Of a stretch of DNA of 64,000 nucleotides, positions 22,759-32,085 are shown piece after piece (the first letter of the stretch is position 1; each line of letters opens with the position of its first letter). The notes beneath the pieces are model-generated. The model did no database searches and was not told where the DNA came from. It saw only the letters and a list, made by a program, of their open reading frames with translations. The DNA comes from Balamuthia mandrillaris. Taxonomy: Eukaryota; Discosea; Longamoebia; Balamuthiidae. Both the position numbers and the translations under genes were made by a program. The DNA lies in assembly GCA_031835245.1 (NCBI GenBank), contig JAVKOQ010000081.1, positions 124,001 to 188,000 of the forward strand, given 5' to 3'.

Positions 22759-23093
22759 TCTTTTCTTTTTGTCTTTCTTGTCTTGTCGCTCCCTCTCCCT
22801 TTTTTTTCTTTCCCGTTTTGAGGTCGCGAAACGGGCGCACGAAAAGCAGAGGTACTTCCCACCCTTGAACTGTGTCCAAAAGACCACTGTCACGAAACGG
22901 TGGATAATTTCTTCCCATTCCTGCCTGCAATTAAATCATGACGACGTGAGGTTTATATGTCTTACGTCAGCATGTGAAGACAAACTTCTTCGTCGGCGCT
23001 TGTCCTCTTTCTTCTTCTTCTTCTTCTTCTTCTTCTTCTTCTGCTTCTCTTGGTGGAATCTCTTTCTTCAAACAGTACTATTGCCACTGCTGA
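22759..23093. promoter_or_regulatory. CYB5R promoter gap with ACGTCA motifs
   Basis: About 335 bp upstream of the minus-strand reductase. It contains TGACGACGTGAG (22939-22950) and TTACGTCAGC (22963-22972), then a (CTT)n tract at about 23006-23040. No GTCGAC motif is present. Confidence 0.45.
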
Positions 23094-23278
23094 CTAGAAG
23101 ATCAAAGCTCATGGTCAACCTACTGGGGAGACCAAGGCTACATCAAAATGGCTCGTAATCGCAATGACAACTGTGGCATTGCTGTACGTCTCTCCTCTTT
23201 CCTCTCTCGTTTTGTTCGCCAATCTGACTAAATGGCTTTGCTTTCTTGCAGAGCCAAGCCAATCTTGCCATCGATTAA
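23094..23278 (+). pseudogene. C-terminal fragment of a papain-family (C1A) cysteine protease
   Basis: A short stretch encodes SSWSTYWGDQGYIKMARNRN then DNCGIA (to 23183), followed by a canonical intron (gtacgt...ttgcag, 23184-23251) and an in-frame last exon, SQANLAID plus TAA. WGxxGYI, then N-x-CGIA near the stop, is the C-terminal signature of cathepsin L-like proteases. Upstream, the reading frame meets a stop codon within about 30 bases (TGA at about 23087) and there is no room for the catalytic domain: the reductase gene starts 336 bp away on the other strand. I therefore read it as a decayed remnant of a host gene that has kept its last intron. A spurious match is unlikely given the in-frame splice. 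Confidence 0.65.
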
Positions 23279-23324
23279 ACAGAATAAAGCCAAGTTGTGT
23301 CTTCTGTTGTTGGCTCAAGTATTC

Positions 23325-23372
23325 TCCCTCTCGCTCTCACGCTTTCTCTCTCTCTCTCTCTCATGTCTGCCT
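23325..23372 (+). repeat. CT-rich microsatellite, intergenic
   Basis: CTCTCACGCTTT followed by (CT)n between the protease fragment and the end of the UFM1 gene. It is one of the few such tracts outside an intron. Confidence 0.85.
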
Positions 23373-23439
23373 GTTGGCCCTGAGATCAAAGTGGAAGGAG
23401 GAAGGTTGCTACAAAGGAAGAGGTCAGGAGGAGTTACTT

Positions 23440-23718
23440 TTATTCTGCACAGAAGCCTCCGACTCGGTCTCTGGGGATGAGTTTCAGCTCGCTTCCATGG
23501 GCCAAGAAGATGTGTCCAGCAGTCTGTCCCTGCGGGCTGAGTCCTGTGCCATCGCTGGAAAGGATGGCGCTGGTCTCTGGCGGCACCTTGAACTGTTCTG
23601 CAGCAAAGTGAATGACAGCAGTGAAAGGCGTTTCCTCTGGCACCTTGATGATTTTGTAGGGCAACGAGGGATCAGAGGCTAGCGTGATTTTGAATTGAAC
23701 CTTTGCCTTGGTTGCCAT
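23440..23718 (-). CDS. UFM1: UFM1, ubiquitin-fold modifier
   Basis: Single-exon gene for a 92-residue ubiquitin-like protein. It starts [20 protein letters not shown] and keeps the family signature [62 protein letters not shown]1 is attached to targets, chiefly at the ER and ribosome, through a C-terminal glycine exposed by UFSP proteases. Here the end reads [10 protein letters not shown], so the precursor tail is longer than the two residues of human UFM1 (VG followed by SC). The processing point is probably after the first or second Gly of VGG. The ATG at 23716-23718 matches the family N-terminus. No partner of the UFM1 pathway (UBA5, UFC1, UFL1) is visible nearby. Confidence 0.93.
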   Translation of the reverse strand: MATKAKVQFKITLASDPSLPYKIIKVPEETPFTAVIHFAAEQFKVPPETSAILSSDGTGLSPQGQTAGHIFLAHGSELKLIPRDRVGGFCAE

Positions 23719-24104
23719 CTTTCCTTGAGGTATGTTATAGAGTAGAGAGGTCTGGCTTGAGGTTTTGTTGTGTTTGTTGTTCTGATGCCACAAAGATGGG
23801 TGGTGGCTTGCTTTTCTTGTCTTTTTTTTTTCTTTGTTTTTTTTCTTTTTTTTTTTTGTTGGGTTTACCCCTCAAGTCTACGGAAAAATCGTTGGGTTTT
23901 GGTTTGGGAGACAACCTCCATGCAAATTGACCATAAAAGAGGCTCGGTTCAAGTCGCAACGCTGGGTGCAAGGCACGGCGAACATGCTGCGCGGTTTGCT
24001 CATGTACCTTGAATCGGGACTGGGTTGCTGTTTTTGTGTCACTTGATTGTTTTAACTTTGTTGCCATTTTTGGAGTAAAGCTAATGCCTCTTACAAGAAA
24101 GGGT
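23719..24104. other. Non-coding gap upstream of UFM1
   Basis: 386 bp between the thioesterase stop and the UFM1 start. T-rich around 23820-23860. It holds the presumed UFM1 promoter, with no GTCGAC or ACGTCA. A minus-strand open frame here (from 24064) begins with a MATK like UFM1 but has no other likeness and Lys-rich low complexity, so it is not called. Confidence 0.4.
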
Positions 24105-25210
24105 TTAGAGAGAAGCGCGATCCGATGGGAGGGACGGTTGTCCTCCTTGCGTGTGATGGATGTGCAGCCGCATGTTGTGAGGTATCGCTGTCTTGTGACC
24201 CTGTTTATGGTCGAAGTAGACAGCACGAGCAGTACCCTTCGCCACCACTCCGCTCTTCTTGCTCTCCTTGAATAGGTTTAGATGAGCAGGGGGGGAGAGA
24301 ACAGAGAAGAGAGGAGAGGAGAGAAGAGGTGGAGCGCTCTGGAGGTGATACGATAGCCACAGCCACAGAACCAGACGAACAACAACAACAAGCACACTTC
24401 TAGAACACAAACATGGAGAGAGAGAGAGAGAGAGAGAGAGGAAAGAAAGAAAAGAAAAGAAAAAGAAAGGAAAGGAAAGAAACGACAAGAAACGACAAGA
24501 AACGACAAGAAAGAAGAAAAAATGAAAACAGCGAGCAGGGAATGGAGTACCACTTCAAAGTCAAGCACCAAGGAGGTGATGCCTATGGAGGATACTTTTA
24601 TCTTCAGCAATATGGTGTCAGGATAGCGCAGAGGCTTGAGATAGCGCATGCTCTGGTCGGCTATGACGATCCCGTGGCCCTTCTCCGTGTCCCCCAGTCC
24701 TGCTCATAGGAGAGTTTCAACAAAAGAAAAAAAACACTTGGTCAAGAATGAGGAAAGAAAGAAAAAGAAACATAGGAGGGGGCAAAGGCTACTGGTCGCT
24801 ACTCACGCAAAAAACGAAGATACTCTGCTCTGCACGTCTGAAACCACTCTTTGTGAGGGTGAGGGAGGAGATAGAGAAGCCAGATGAGTCTACATTTGGT
24901 CTTTGGCTCTGTGCTGTTGAGGCACAATAGACAGGAGGAGAAAGAAAAGAAAAGGGACAAAGAAACGATCTTACTTACGAAAGAAGGCGATGTTATTGAC
25001 GTGACGGTGAGCGTCCAGATCTCCCCAGTCCACTTCCTTTTCAATGATGAACGGCCACCAGTCTTCTTGCTTGTTGTGGTTCCTCTCCTCGACCGGCCCT
25101 CCACCTCCGCTTGCGTTTGGCTGCTTCACGACCTGCATCAGCCGCCTCCGTTGTGGCTCTGCATTTATATGCCGGATTGAGGTGGTCTTCTCCCCTTCCT
25201 CCTTCGTCAT
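24105..25210 (-). CDS. Acyl-CoA thioesterase, hotdog fold (4HBT/YbgC type)
   Basis: The ATG at 25208-25210 opens MTKEEGEKTTSIRHINAEPQ. After a Gly-rich stretch comes the hotdog-fold thioesterase core: EKEVDWGDLDAHRHVNNIAF, then FFR joined to WFQTCRAEYLRFLRE across an intron. The next exons carry GHGIVIADQSMRYLKPLRYP, TILLKIKVSSIGITSLVLDF and GVVAKGTARAVYFDHKQG. The Asp in WGDLDAHRHVNN is the usual active-site position. The protein ends SLPSDRASL (TAA at 24105-24107). Four or so exons; one intron holds a GA microsatellite (24418-24440, CT on the coding strand). Hydrolysis of an acyl-CoA is inferred from the family; chain length cannot be told. It lies 176 bp from the SDHD stop and is transcribed in the same direction. 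Confidence 0.8.
24418..24440 (+). repeat. (GA)n microsatellite in thioesterase intron
   Basis: About 11 GA units, followed by GAAAG and CGACAAGAAA tandem units to about 24515 (the latter four times). Pyrimidine on the coding strand. Confidence 0.9.
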
Positions 25211-25386
25211 TTCTTTCTTCTCAAGTTTAAAAAAAAAAAGAAGAGCAAGACAAAAAGAGTTGAAGAAGAGAGGATTGATTTTTGCTTCGAGTGGAAAAAA
25301 GTTTGTTTGGTTTTTGTGTTTAAAAAAATAACAAAATAGAAGAAGAGGAGGATCCAATCGCCTGGGGGGGTGTCGACTGAGAGTGA
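25211..25386. promoter_or_regulatory. Thioesterase promoter with GTCGAC motif
   Basis: TGTCGACTGA (core 25372-25377) lies 162 bp upstream of the thioesterase ATG and 10 bp beyond the SDHD stop. An A-rich tract lies between. Confidence 0.4.
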
Positions 25387-25899
25387 TTACTTGTCGAGGT
25401 CCTTATCTACAGGAGCTTTCCAGAGCTGTCTGAGGCCGTTGCTGATGCCCTGGTCCACGAGGTTGTACTTGAGAAAGCCAAGGGTGGCCAAGAGCGTGAA
25501 GATGGGGAGCACACGGTTGACGGCAGGGGCATAGCCTCGCGGCACGTAGTCGGTGATGACGTGCCTCATGCCGACGTGAGCGTGGGCGGGGATCAAGAGG
25601 CCGGTCACCAGGTCAAAGGGCATGGCCAGCAGCGAGGAGAAGGAGCTGACGATGAGACCAGCGGGCAGAGTGACTGCCAAGATCTTTGAGCCAAGGTTGA
25701 ACATGTAGTAGTGGTGAGAGCCTTCGGCCACTCCTTTGGAGGCGCGCAGGAACTCCTGCACTCGATTGAGGGGAGTGCTGCTGCTAGCCATGCGCCGAGA
25801 GGTGGTGGCGAGGGCTGTGGAGCTAGCCACGCGCAAGGCGCCCGTTCTCATGCCCATGCACATGGGACCAGCCAGAAAAGAAGTTCCTTGGCGCAACAT
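25387..25899 (-). CDS. SDHD: Succinate dehydrogenase membrane subunit D (CybS)
   Basis: Single-exon gene, 170 residues, for the small haem-binding anchor of respiratory complex II. The Ala/Ser/Arg/Thr-rich start (MLRQGTSFLAGP through TTSRRMASSST) looks like a mitochondrial presequence. Three hydrophobic segments follow: KILAVTLPAGLIVSSFSSLL, FDLVTGLLIPAHAHVGMRHV and PIFTLLATLGFLKYNLVDQG. The family motif HAHVGMRHVITDYVP supplies the probable haem histidine, and the C-terminus GLRQLWK matches CybS. The start is the ATG at 25897-25899, the first in frame before the presequence. The stop is TAA at 25387-25389. It is divergent from the cap methyltransferase across 305 bp with two GTCGAC motifs. 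Confidence 0.88.
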   Translation of the reverse strand: MLRQGTSFLAGPMCMGMRTGALRVASSTALATTSRRMASSSTPLNRVQEFLRASKGVAEGSHHYYMFNLGSKILAVTLPAGLIVSSFSSLLAMPFDLVTGLLIPAHAHVGMRHVITDYVPRGYAPAVNRVLPIFTLLATLGFLKYNLVDQGISNGLRQLWKAPVDKDLDK

Positions 25900-26204
25900 T
25901 GCTCTCGCTCCGTCTTTCTCTCTCTTTTTTGTTGCTTTCTTTTGTTGTCGAACCAATTGGTTCCCCGACTCCTCATGTCGACATTTAAAATTATATCGGG
26001 TCGACCTTATTGTCTACATCAAATATCTTTCCCGCCTTTTTTTTCGCAGGCACTATCCAACGGTAACGTTACGCACAGCAGCGCAAAGGGAGGGCGGCCC
26101 GCCCTCACGCTATTTCCTTTTTCTTTTTCCACACTACTACAAACCACACCACACCACAAGAGAGCAAGCCAGCCAGACGTACGCACGAAACAAGCGAACA
26201 GACA
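25900..26204. promoter_or_regulatory. Divergent promoter SDHD / cap methyltransferase
   Basis: A 305 bp gap with ATGTCGACAT (core 25977-25982) and GGGTCGACC (core 26000-26005), 23 bp apart. They are 78-106 bp from the SDHD start and 200-228 bp from the opposite start. TTTAAAATTATA lies between the two motifs. Confidence 0.5.
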
Positions 26205-28419
26205 ATGCGCGACAACATTAAACGAGGACGCTCCCGTTCCCTCTCCCCGCGGGCCACGCGCCGCTCCCGCTCCAGGGAGAGCTCCCACGACCACACCAAG
26301 CGTGCCAGAAGGCACCGCTCCCGGTCGCGGTCTCCGGAGAGTCAGCGTCGCTCGCGGGACAGGAGTTCCGGAGCTCGTTCTCGCTCCAGAACTTACTATG
26401 AGGAAGATCATCATGAGAGACATCATAGGGACGCTTCTCGCACTTCCGAGCGTCGTGGTTCCCGAGAGCGCGACTCGCGCAGTCGATCAAAGTCGAGAGA
26501 AAGATCAGGTTTTGTCCTACCCTCATTTCTTTTTGTTGCTTGTTGACTGACAACCAAACAAAATAGAGAGAACAAGTTGGAGAGACACCAAGTCAAAGGG
26601 CCCTTCCTCTCGGCGAATGGAGGTTGACAAAGGAAGAAGCTATGATTACGACCATTACTCTTCCTTTGATTCCTCTTCCTCTGCTGTCCGCCAGCAGCGA
26701 AGATTGAAGGAAGAGACTGAGACCTATCGCATCAGAGCGGAAGAAAAGCTTCAGAAATTTGACTGTGCGTTCACTCACTCACTCTCAATTTTCTCTCGTG
26801 CTCTTCTCTCTTTTGTTGCTTCTGTGCTAACTTAGTCTGGAAAGTGAACCATGAGGACTTGCAATTTGTGCCAGTAGCGTCACCTGAGCGGATGAGCAAA
26901 GCTGGTTATTGCGACGAACAGACTATTCTTTCGCTTTGGCAGCAAAAGAACCGTCTGGATGAACTGTTCGACAGTGGCCATGCTGCTGTCTATTACAAGT
27001 ACGCCATTCTTGCTTCAATCTAGCTGCTTTCGTATGTATCATTCACACGTATTACCTGCTGTTGTTCAGGATAAGAGAAGACTTGTTTCCACAAGAAAAG
27101 AAGAGAACTGGCCGGTTATGGCACAAGACAGGAGACAAACTCGAAGAGATCATTCGGTCCGTTAAGTTCTTTGACAACCTCTCCTCTCGTTTTGAGCATA
27201 CCACCTTTTTGGACGTGTGCGGCGGGCCTGGTGCTTTTTCTCAGCTCTTGTTGGAGTTGGCGCCTAAACCTTGTTTCGGTTATGGTCTCACCCTCACAAT
27301 GGAGAAGAAAGCAGAGCTTGAACAACAAATAGAAGATAAGGCAAAGAGTGAGAAGGATGAAGAAGATACGGATAAACCTGGAAGCACGAAGCAAGTGAAT
27401 GATCATCCCGCTTCTCTGCCACCTGCCCAATGGTATCAAAGGCTTTTGCAAGACAAGCAACACTTTGTGGTGTTGAACGGCAAAGATGGCACCGGCGACG
27501 TCAACAATCCAGAGAATCTGGACGACGTTGTGGAGCGCATCTCCAAAGCCAGGGCAGAAGAAGCAGAAGACCAGAAGAAGGAAGAGGAAGAAGCGGCTTC
27601 TTCTAGGATAGCAAGAAGAGGACGAGAGGTGGATCCCGAAAGAGAGAAGATGAGGGAGGAGCGAGAACGTCAGCGAATGGAGCAACTGCAGGATCTCAGG
27701 AAGCGAGTCAACTTGGTGGTAGCCGATGGTGGCCATGAAGTGCAAAAGAACCAAAAGGGAGAGCACATGGAGAACTACCAGGAGCTCTTCTCGGGCCACG
27801 TCCTTCTATCCGAAATTGTCGTCATGCTCAAGACTCTTCGTCCTGGTACCATCTCTTTCTCCTTCTCTCTGTTCGCCTTTCATGTTCTCATCTCTGTTCG
27901 CCGTTCTCTCGCACAGGAGGAAACTTTGTATGCAAAGTGTATGACTGCTTCTCCGATCTGACAGCCTCTGCCCTCTACATCATGACCCTGCTCTTTGACG
28001 AGGTCTTCATCATCAAGCCCCTGCACAGCCGCGTTGTCAACTCGGAGCGCTTCATCGTGTGCAAGAGGATGCGCGAGCACGGCCGCTCCTTTGCTCTTCT
28101 TTCTTCCGTCTTGTTGGAGCTTCATCGCAAGTGGTGGGACCACAAGGAGGGAGTTGAAGAGAAGCACAGCCCCAAGTCGTTGTTGCCGATGGAGCAGATG
28201 AAGAAGGACAAGGCCTTTATGAGGAGCATCCAACGCATGAACGAAGGCATTTGCGAGAAGCAACAATTGGCGTTGCGTTCCGTCTTGAGAGAGGTCAACC
28301 ACGCGCTCTCCTCTTTGTCATCATCGTCAAACAGCAAAGAGAGTGACGAGCGCAAGACGAAGGAGAGCATGAGGAGGGAAGAGCTTCACCACGTCTCTCG
28401 TTCTGTTGCTGCTCACTAA
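26205..28419 (+). CDS. mRNA cap ribose 2'-O-methyltransferase (FtsJ/CMTR-like) with RS domain
   Basis: The N-terminal 100 residues are Arg/Ser dipeptide-rich (RSRSLSPRATRRSRSRESS), an RS domain as in splicing factors. The Rossmann-fold FtsJ domain follows: the first Lys of the K-D-K-E tetrad in HKTGDKLEEI, the SAM site FLDVCGGPGAFSQLLLEL, the Asp in NLVVADGGHEV, the second Lys in GNFVCKVYD (joined across an intron at about 27846-27917) and the Glu in NSERFIVCKRM. Between SAM site and Asp there is a Glu/Lys-rich insert (27300-27680). The set resembles eukaryotic cap-1/cap-2 methyltransferases, which methylate the first transcribed nucleotides, and not the short rRNA FtsJ enzymes. The C-terminal tail (28140-28419) is helical and Ser/Glu-rich, TAA at 28417-28419. 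RS domain and nuclear cap modification suggest coupling to splicing; this is inference. Confidence 0.8.
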
Positions 28420-28576
28420 AAATAAAAGCTCTTCAGACAACGTTTCTTTTTTTTTTTCCTTTGGTCCCCAGCAATGGTTTTGGTCGATGGAAGAAAGAAA
28501 GATGAAAAACCTAATCACTTAAATCTACACACAAAAAAAGCTTGAAACAAAACAAGATCAGGAGCTAAAGAAAAAA

Positions 28577-29353
28577 CTACTTTCTCGCTCTAATCTTCTT
28601 TCTGAGACGCTCTCTGGCGGATGAGCCACTTGTCTTTTTGATGGGAGAGGCAACACCACCAGCGGCACTACTGCCAGTCTTTCTTGTCGTCGTCGATGGG
28701 GCGGCTCTCTTCACCGTATGGGAAGGGTTGGGCTTTCTTCTCCGCTCGACGTGAACGGGAGGAGCCGTCAGCTCGATGACCGTCCGGCTGCGCTTCTTGG
28801 CCTCGTTTTCTTGGTACATCTGGCGTAGCTTGCCGCGAGTGCCCTGAAGCCTCGCCAGCGTGGCCTCATCGATCACATCTTCCTTCTTTGTGGAGGAAGG
28901 GCGAGAAGGTGGTCGAGACGAAGAAGAAGATGAAGAAGGAGAAGAGCTCTTGCTCTTTTTTGAGATTCGTTTGGGTTCTTGACTGGACTCTTCAAGTCCT
29001 TCTCCTTCAGAGGAAGAAGAGCTGAAATAAGAGGAGGAGGAGGAGGAGGAAGTGAAAGAATGTTTGCTGTTCTTTATGGGAGTGTTGTATTCGTCTTCAG
29101 AGCTGTCGCTTTCCTCATCAGAGCCGAAGAGGGAGGAGGCAGACTCCTTCTTGCAAATCTCTTCTTCTGGCCTCTTGCGTGCTGCCAAGCCTGAAGAAGT
29201 TTTGCCATTGGACTTTGATTTGGATGCGGTTGCGGAAGGGATGATTTTGGAGGGCTGAGGACGGAGCTCAAAGCTCAAAATGTCATCATCGTCGTGTTCT
29301 GCTTGTTTCTCCGCAAAGACGTGCGTTGCAGGCCCTTTGTTGGTCTTCAACAT
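28577..29353 (-). CDS. Ser-rich basic protein, function unknown
   Basis: Single-exon gene of 258 codons from the ATG at 29351-29353 (MLKTNKGPATHVFAEKQAEH). Acidic and serine clusters (DEESDSSEDEY, then long Ser runs) alternate with Lys/Arg-rich ones. One segment may form a helix (DEATLARLQGTRGKLRQMY). The tail is strongly basic (SARERLRKKIRARK, TAG at 28577-28579). Composition suggests a nuclear or nucleolar protein with CK2-like phosphorylation sites (SDSSEDE), but no family is recognised. It converges with the cap methyltransferase (157 bp) and is divergent from the MFS gene. Confidence 0.65.
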   Translation of the reverse strand: MLKTNKGPATHVFAEKQAEHDDDDILSFELRPQPSKIIPSATASKSKSNGKTSSGLAARKRPEEEICKKESASSLFGSDEESDSSEDEYNTPIKNSKHSFTSSSSSSSYFSSSSSEGEGLEESSQEPKRISKKSKSSSPSSSSSSSRPPSRPSSTKKEDVIDEATLARLQGTRGKLRQMYQENEAKKRSRTVIELTAPPVHVERRRKPNPSHTVKRAAPSTTTRKTGSSAAGGVASPIKKTSGSSARERLRKKIRARK

Positions 29354-29829
29354 CTTTTTTTTTTTGAATGCTTTCTTTCTTCTGTTGGCAAACGAAATGA
29401 CCTGTTTGAATGGAAACGAAGAAACAAAGGAAGCAAGGGGGGAAAAAAAGAAGAAGAGAAGACAACAAAAATAAATTACAGAGCAACCCCCCCAAAAAAA
29501 GGCGACTAGGACACGCACGCCCCCTAGTTTTCTCTCTTCTTTCTCCTGCCTTGCCTCGCTTCTTCCTTCTCTGCAAAAAAAAAAAATTTGTTTGTTGTTC
29601 TTCCTTTTCTCCGCTTCACCACCTCAACACATAAATGTCGACAAATCTTCACGACGTCATGAAAAAATCGTCACGACGTCACGAGCAATCAAAAACACAC
29701 GGGAAAACAAACGAAGTAGCAGAGAAACGAAGAAGGACGACACGTTTGAAGTGGGGCCCCTGCAGAGCATTTCTTTCTGCCGAAAGGGTTGGAGTGGCGC
29801 GGGAGGAGGAGGAGAAGAAAAAAAATACC
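29354..29829. promoter_or_regulatory. Divergent promoter with GTCGAC and paired CRE-like sites
   Basis: A 476 bp gap. It holds ATGTCGACAA (core 29637-29642) followed by two identical 11-mers TCACGACGTCA at 29649-29659 and 29671-29681, exactly 22 bp apart, about two helical turns. The three sites form a 45 bp cluster, 149-193 bp before the MFS start. Confidence 0.55.
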
Positions 29830-30579
29830 ATGTGGACAACGTTGTCGCCGAATCTCCGGCTGTTGCTGGGGCTCGTCTTTGTAGATAAATTGGCGATGAA
29901 CCTGGTGGTGCCATTGCTGCCCTTTCACCTGGCCAAGCTGACGGAAAACGATGCTACCATTGGATATTTGGCCTCTCTCTTCAGTCTTACACAACTCCTT
30001 GGCGCTCCTTTGAGTGAGTATCTCTACACTTCCAATCATGCGTGCATGCATGTGATACGTTGTTTTTGGCTAACGTAACCGTTGTTTGTTCCTAGTGGGC
30101 CGGCTCAGCGATACGTTTGGTCGGAGTCAGACGCTCGCTTTTTGTTTTCTGGCCAGCAACGTAACTCCTCTCTCCTCTTCCCTCCTCCCTCCTCCGTCCT
30201 CTCTCCCTTCTTTTCTCTCCTTTTTTTTTCCGTTGCTTTTTGCTCAAGTGAACACATATGACACAAAACAACCAACAGGCAGGGTACCTGTTGATGGGGT
30301 GGGCTCCTACTTTGCCCATTATTTTTTTGGCATGTGGTTTAGTGGGGCTTGTACGGCACTCTCCCTCGCTTGGTGCTGCCTATGTCACCGCAAGCTCCTC
30401 TGTTCTAGATCGTGTACAGTCATTAAGGTTCTTTCTCTATTTATTTCTCTTCTCTTTGTTTTCTTTCGGATTTTAGCTCTGTGATTAATACTGTTGCCAG
30501 TTATCTTGGAACAGCTTCAGGTCTTGGGTTGATTGTCGGACCAGCCATAGGAGGTATCTCCCTCCCTGCCGCCCTCCCT

Positions 30580-30624
<45 letters not shown>

Positions 30625-32006
30625 TCCCTCTCCCTCTCCCTCTGCTCTCTCGTCTCTCCTCTCTCCTCTCTCCTTCTCCTTCTCCTCTCTCGCTTACTGA
30701 ACACTTGTGACCAAGGACTATTGCACGAACACAATCCGAATCTCCCGACGGCCATTTGTTGTTTATTACTTTGTATCAACTTTTTCCTTTGCTATTTTTA
30801 TCTGCCAGAACCCAGCCGAAGCTCCATCTCTTCTCCTTCGTCAACAGCTGACGATCAACTCTTCTATTCCGATAAAAATGACTCTACCAAGACAGAAGCC
30901 ACAGATGCAACGGCCGAATCTTCATCCGTTGTCATTGCTATCAACAAACTTGAAGCAGATAAACAAAAGGCTGATTCCCTTTATGAGGCTGATTCGCCAC
31001 GAGACGTTTGCTTTGACGGGATGACGACCTCTGGACAGAGTTTCTTCTCTGGCATGTGGAACATGCTCACCCAAAGCAACCTTTTGTTCTTCTTTCTTGT
31101 TAGCTTTTGCTGTAATTTGGTATGTTATTCTCATTCTTGCTTCTCTTCTTGCTACATAATAACCTTCTGAACTCGCATATAGGTTTTCAGCATGTTCCAG
31201 TCCTGTTTTACTGTGATAGGAAAACAACGCTTTGGAATGGATGCACAAATGAACGGCGTGTTGTTGTCCTACATAGGAGCTATTCTCGTCTTTGTGCAAG
31301 TCTTTGTAGTTGGTTCGCTCGCCAACCGTATTCGAGGTCAGTTGTTTAAAATTTAAATGCTTTCTTATTTACGTTCTTAACCAACCAAACAAAAAAAACC
31401 CAGAGAATTTGCTGATACAGCTGACGCTATTGTGCTTGGGGTCATCTCTATTCTTAACTTCATTGGCACCTTCTCTATCCGTTTTGATGCTGCTAATGCT
31501 GCCTCTCGTGCTGAGCCATGGCATCATTAAGACGTGTACACTAAGCTCTATCACCAAGGTATTTCTTTCACTTGTTGCTTTGTTATCATCTGTAATGTTG
31601 TTATCAACTTTTAATCCTTCGTTAAAAAAAAAAAAAAACAAAAACAGAGTGTAAGAAAGGCAGATGCAGGAGGGGCTATTGGGGTTGCAAAGGCGGTGGA
31701 TAACGTTGCTCGTGTGCTAGGCCCTTCGTTTGGGGGGCTTTTGCTCGAGTTTAGGTTCGGTTTCTCTCTCTCTCTCTTGTCTCTTTTGCGCTCTTGTTGT
31801 TTATTCTGTTATCTGTAAATTTAAACAGTGGGACGAGAGGACCGGGCTTCTTCGGAGGAACTCTGCTGGCCTTTGCTTCTCTGTTTCTGTTCGGGGGGAA
31901 TCATTACGGATTCAACGGCCGACTCTTTTGTTGCGGCTCGCTTCGCAAAAAGTACCACCAGAAGGCCTCATCCGGCATGCACGATGAGCTTCTCCTGCCT
32001 GCATAA
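29830..32006 (+). CDS. MFS transporter, SLC22A18 (TETRAN)-like
   Basis: Twelve-helix major facilitator. The ATG at 29830 gives MWTTLSPNLRLLLGLVFVDK, leading to helix 1 (AMNLVVPLLPFHL), helix 2 (TIGYLASLFSLTQLLGAP) and the signature loop 2-3 motif MGRLSDTFGRSQTL. Further helices are seen as AGYLLMGWAPTLPIIFLACG, YLGTASGLGLIVGPAIGGLL and AICCLLLCINFFLCYFYLPE. The central cytosolic loop is long, Ser/Asp-rich (30830-31010). The C-terminal half continues with NGVLLSYIGAILVFVQVFVV and KADAGGAIGVAKAVDNVARV, then LGPSFGGLL. Stop TAA at 32004-32006. In animals the closest-looking family moves organic cations or drugs; the substrate here is unknown. Introns contain the CT tract at 30588-30620 and an ACGT-poor T-rich set elsewhere. 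Confidence 0.82.
30588..30645 (+). repeat. (TC)n and (CTCCCT)n tract in MFS intron
   Basis: About 16 TC units then CTCCCT units; pyrimidine on the coding strand, close behind the donor after GPAIGG. Confidence 0.95.
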
Positions 32007-32085
32007 GAAGCACACCACAAAACACAAAAAAAAAAAAACAAAACAAAAACAAAAACCGAACCTCCGACGTCATCGTTCTCCAAAT
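32007..32085. promoter_or_regulatory. Promoter of BAR-RhoGAP gene
   Basis: Only 79 bp separate the MFS stop from the first possible ATG (32086). Poly-A at 32024-32036 and an ACGTCA motif at 32067-32072 (CCGACGTCATCG). If the motif is a promoter element so near the ATG, the ATG at 32086 may lie in the 5' UTR and the real start be 32331. Confidence 0.4.

Noticed and set aside
23948-23975. GGTTCAAGTCG resembling a tRNA B box
   Set aside because: No complementary T stem and no D or acceptor arm upstream.
23735-24226. Minus-strand frame before UFM1 starting near MATKLKQSS
   Set aside because: Only the first four residues resemble UFM1; the rest is Lys-rich low complexity in a promoter gap with no splice link.
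25711-26550. 279-codon plus-strand open frame
   Set aside because: It runs through antisense SDHD, the shared promoter and part of the cap methyltransferase in a wrong frame; Arg/Pro-rich and without homology.
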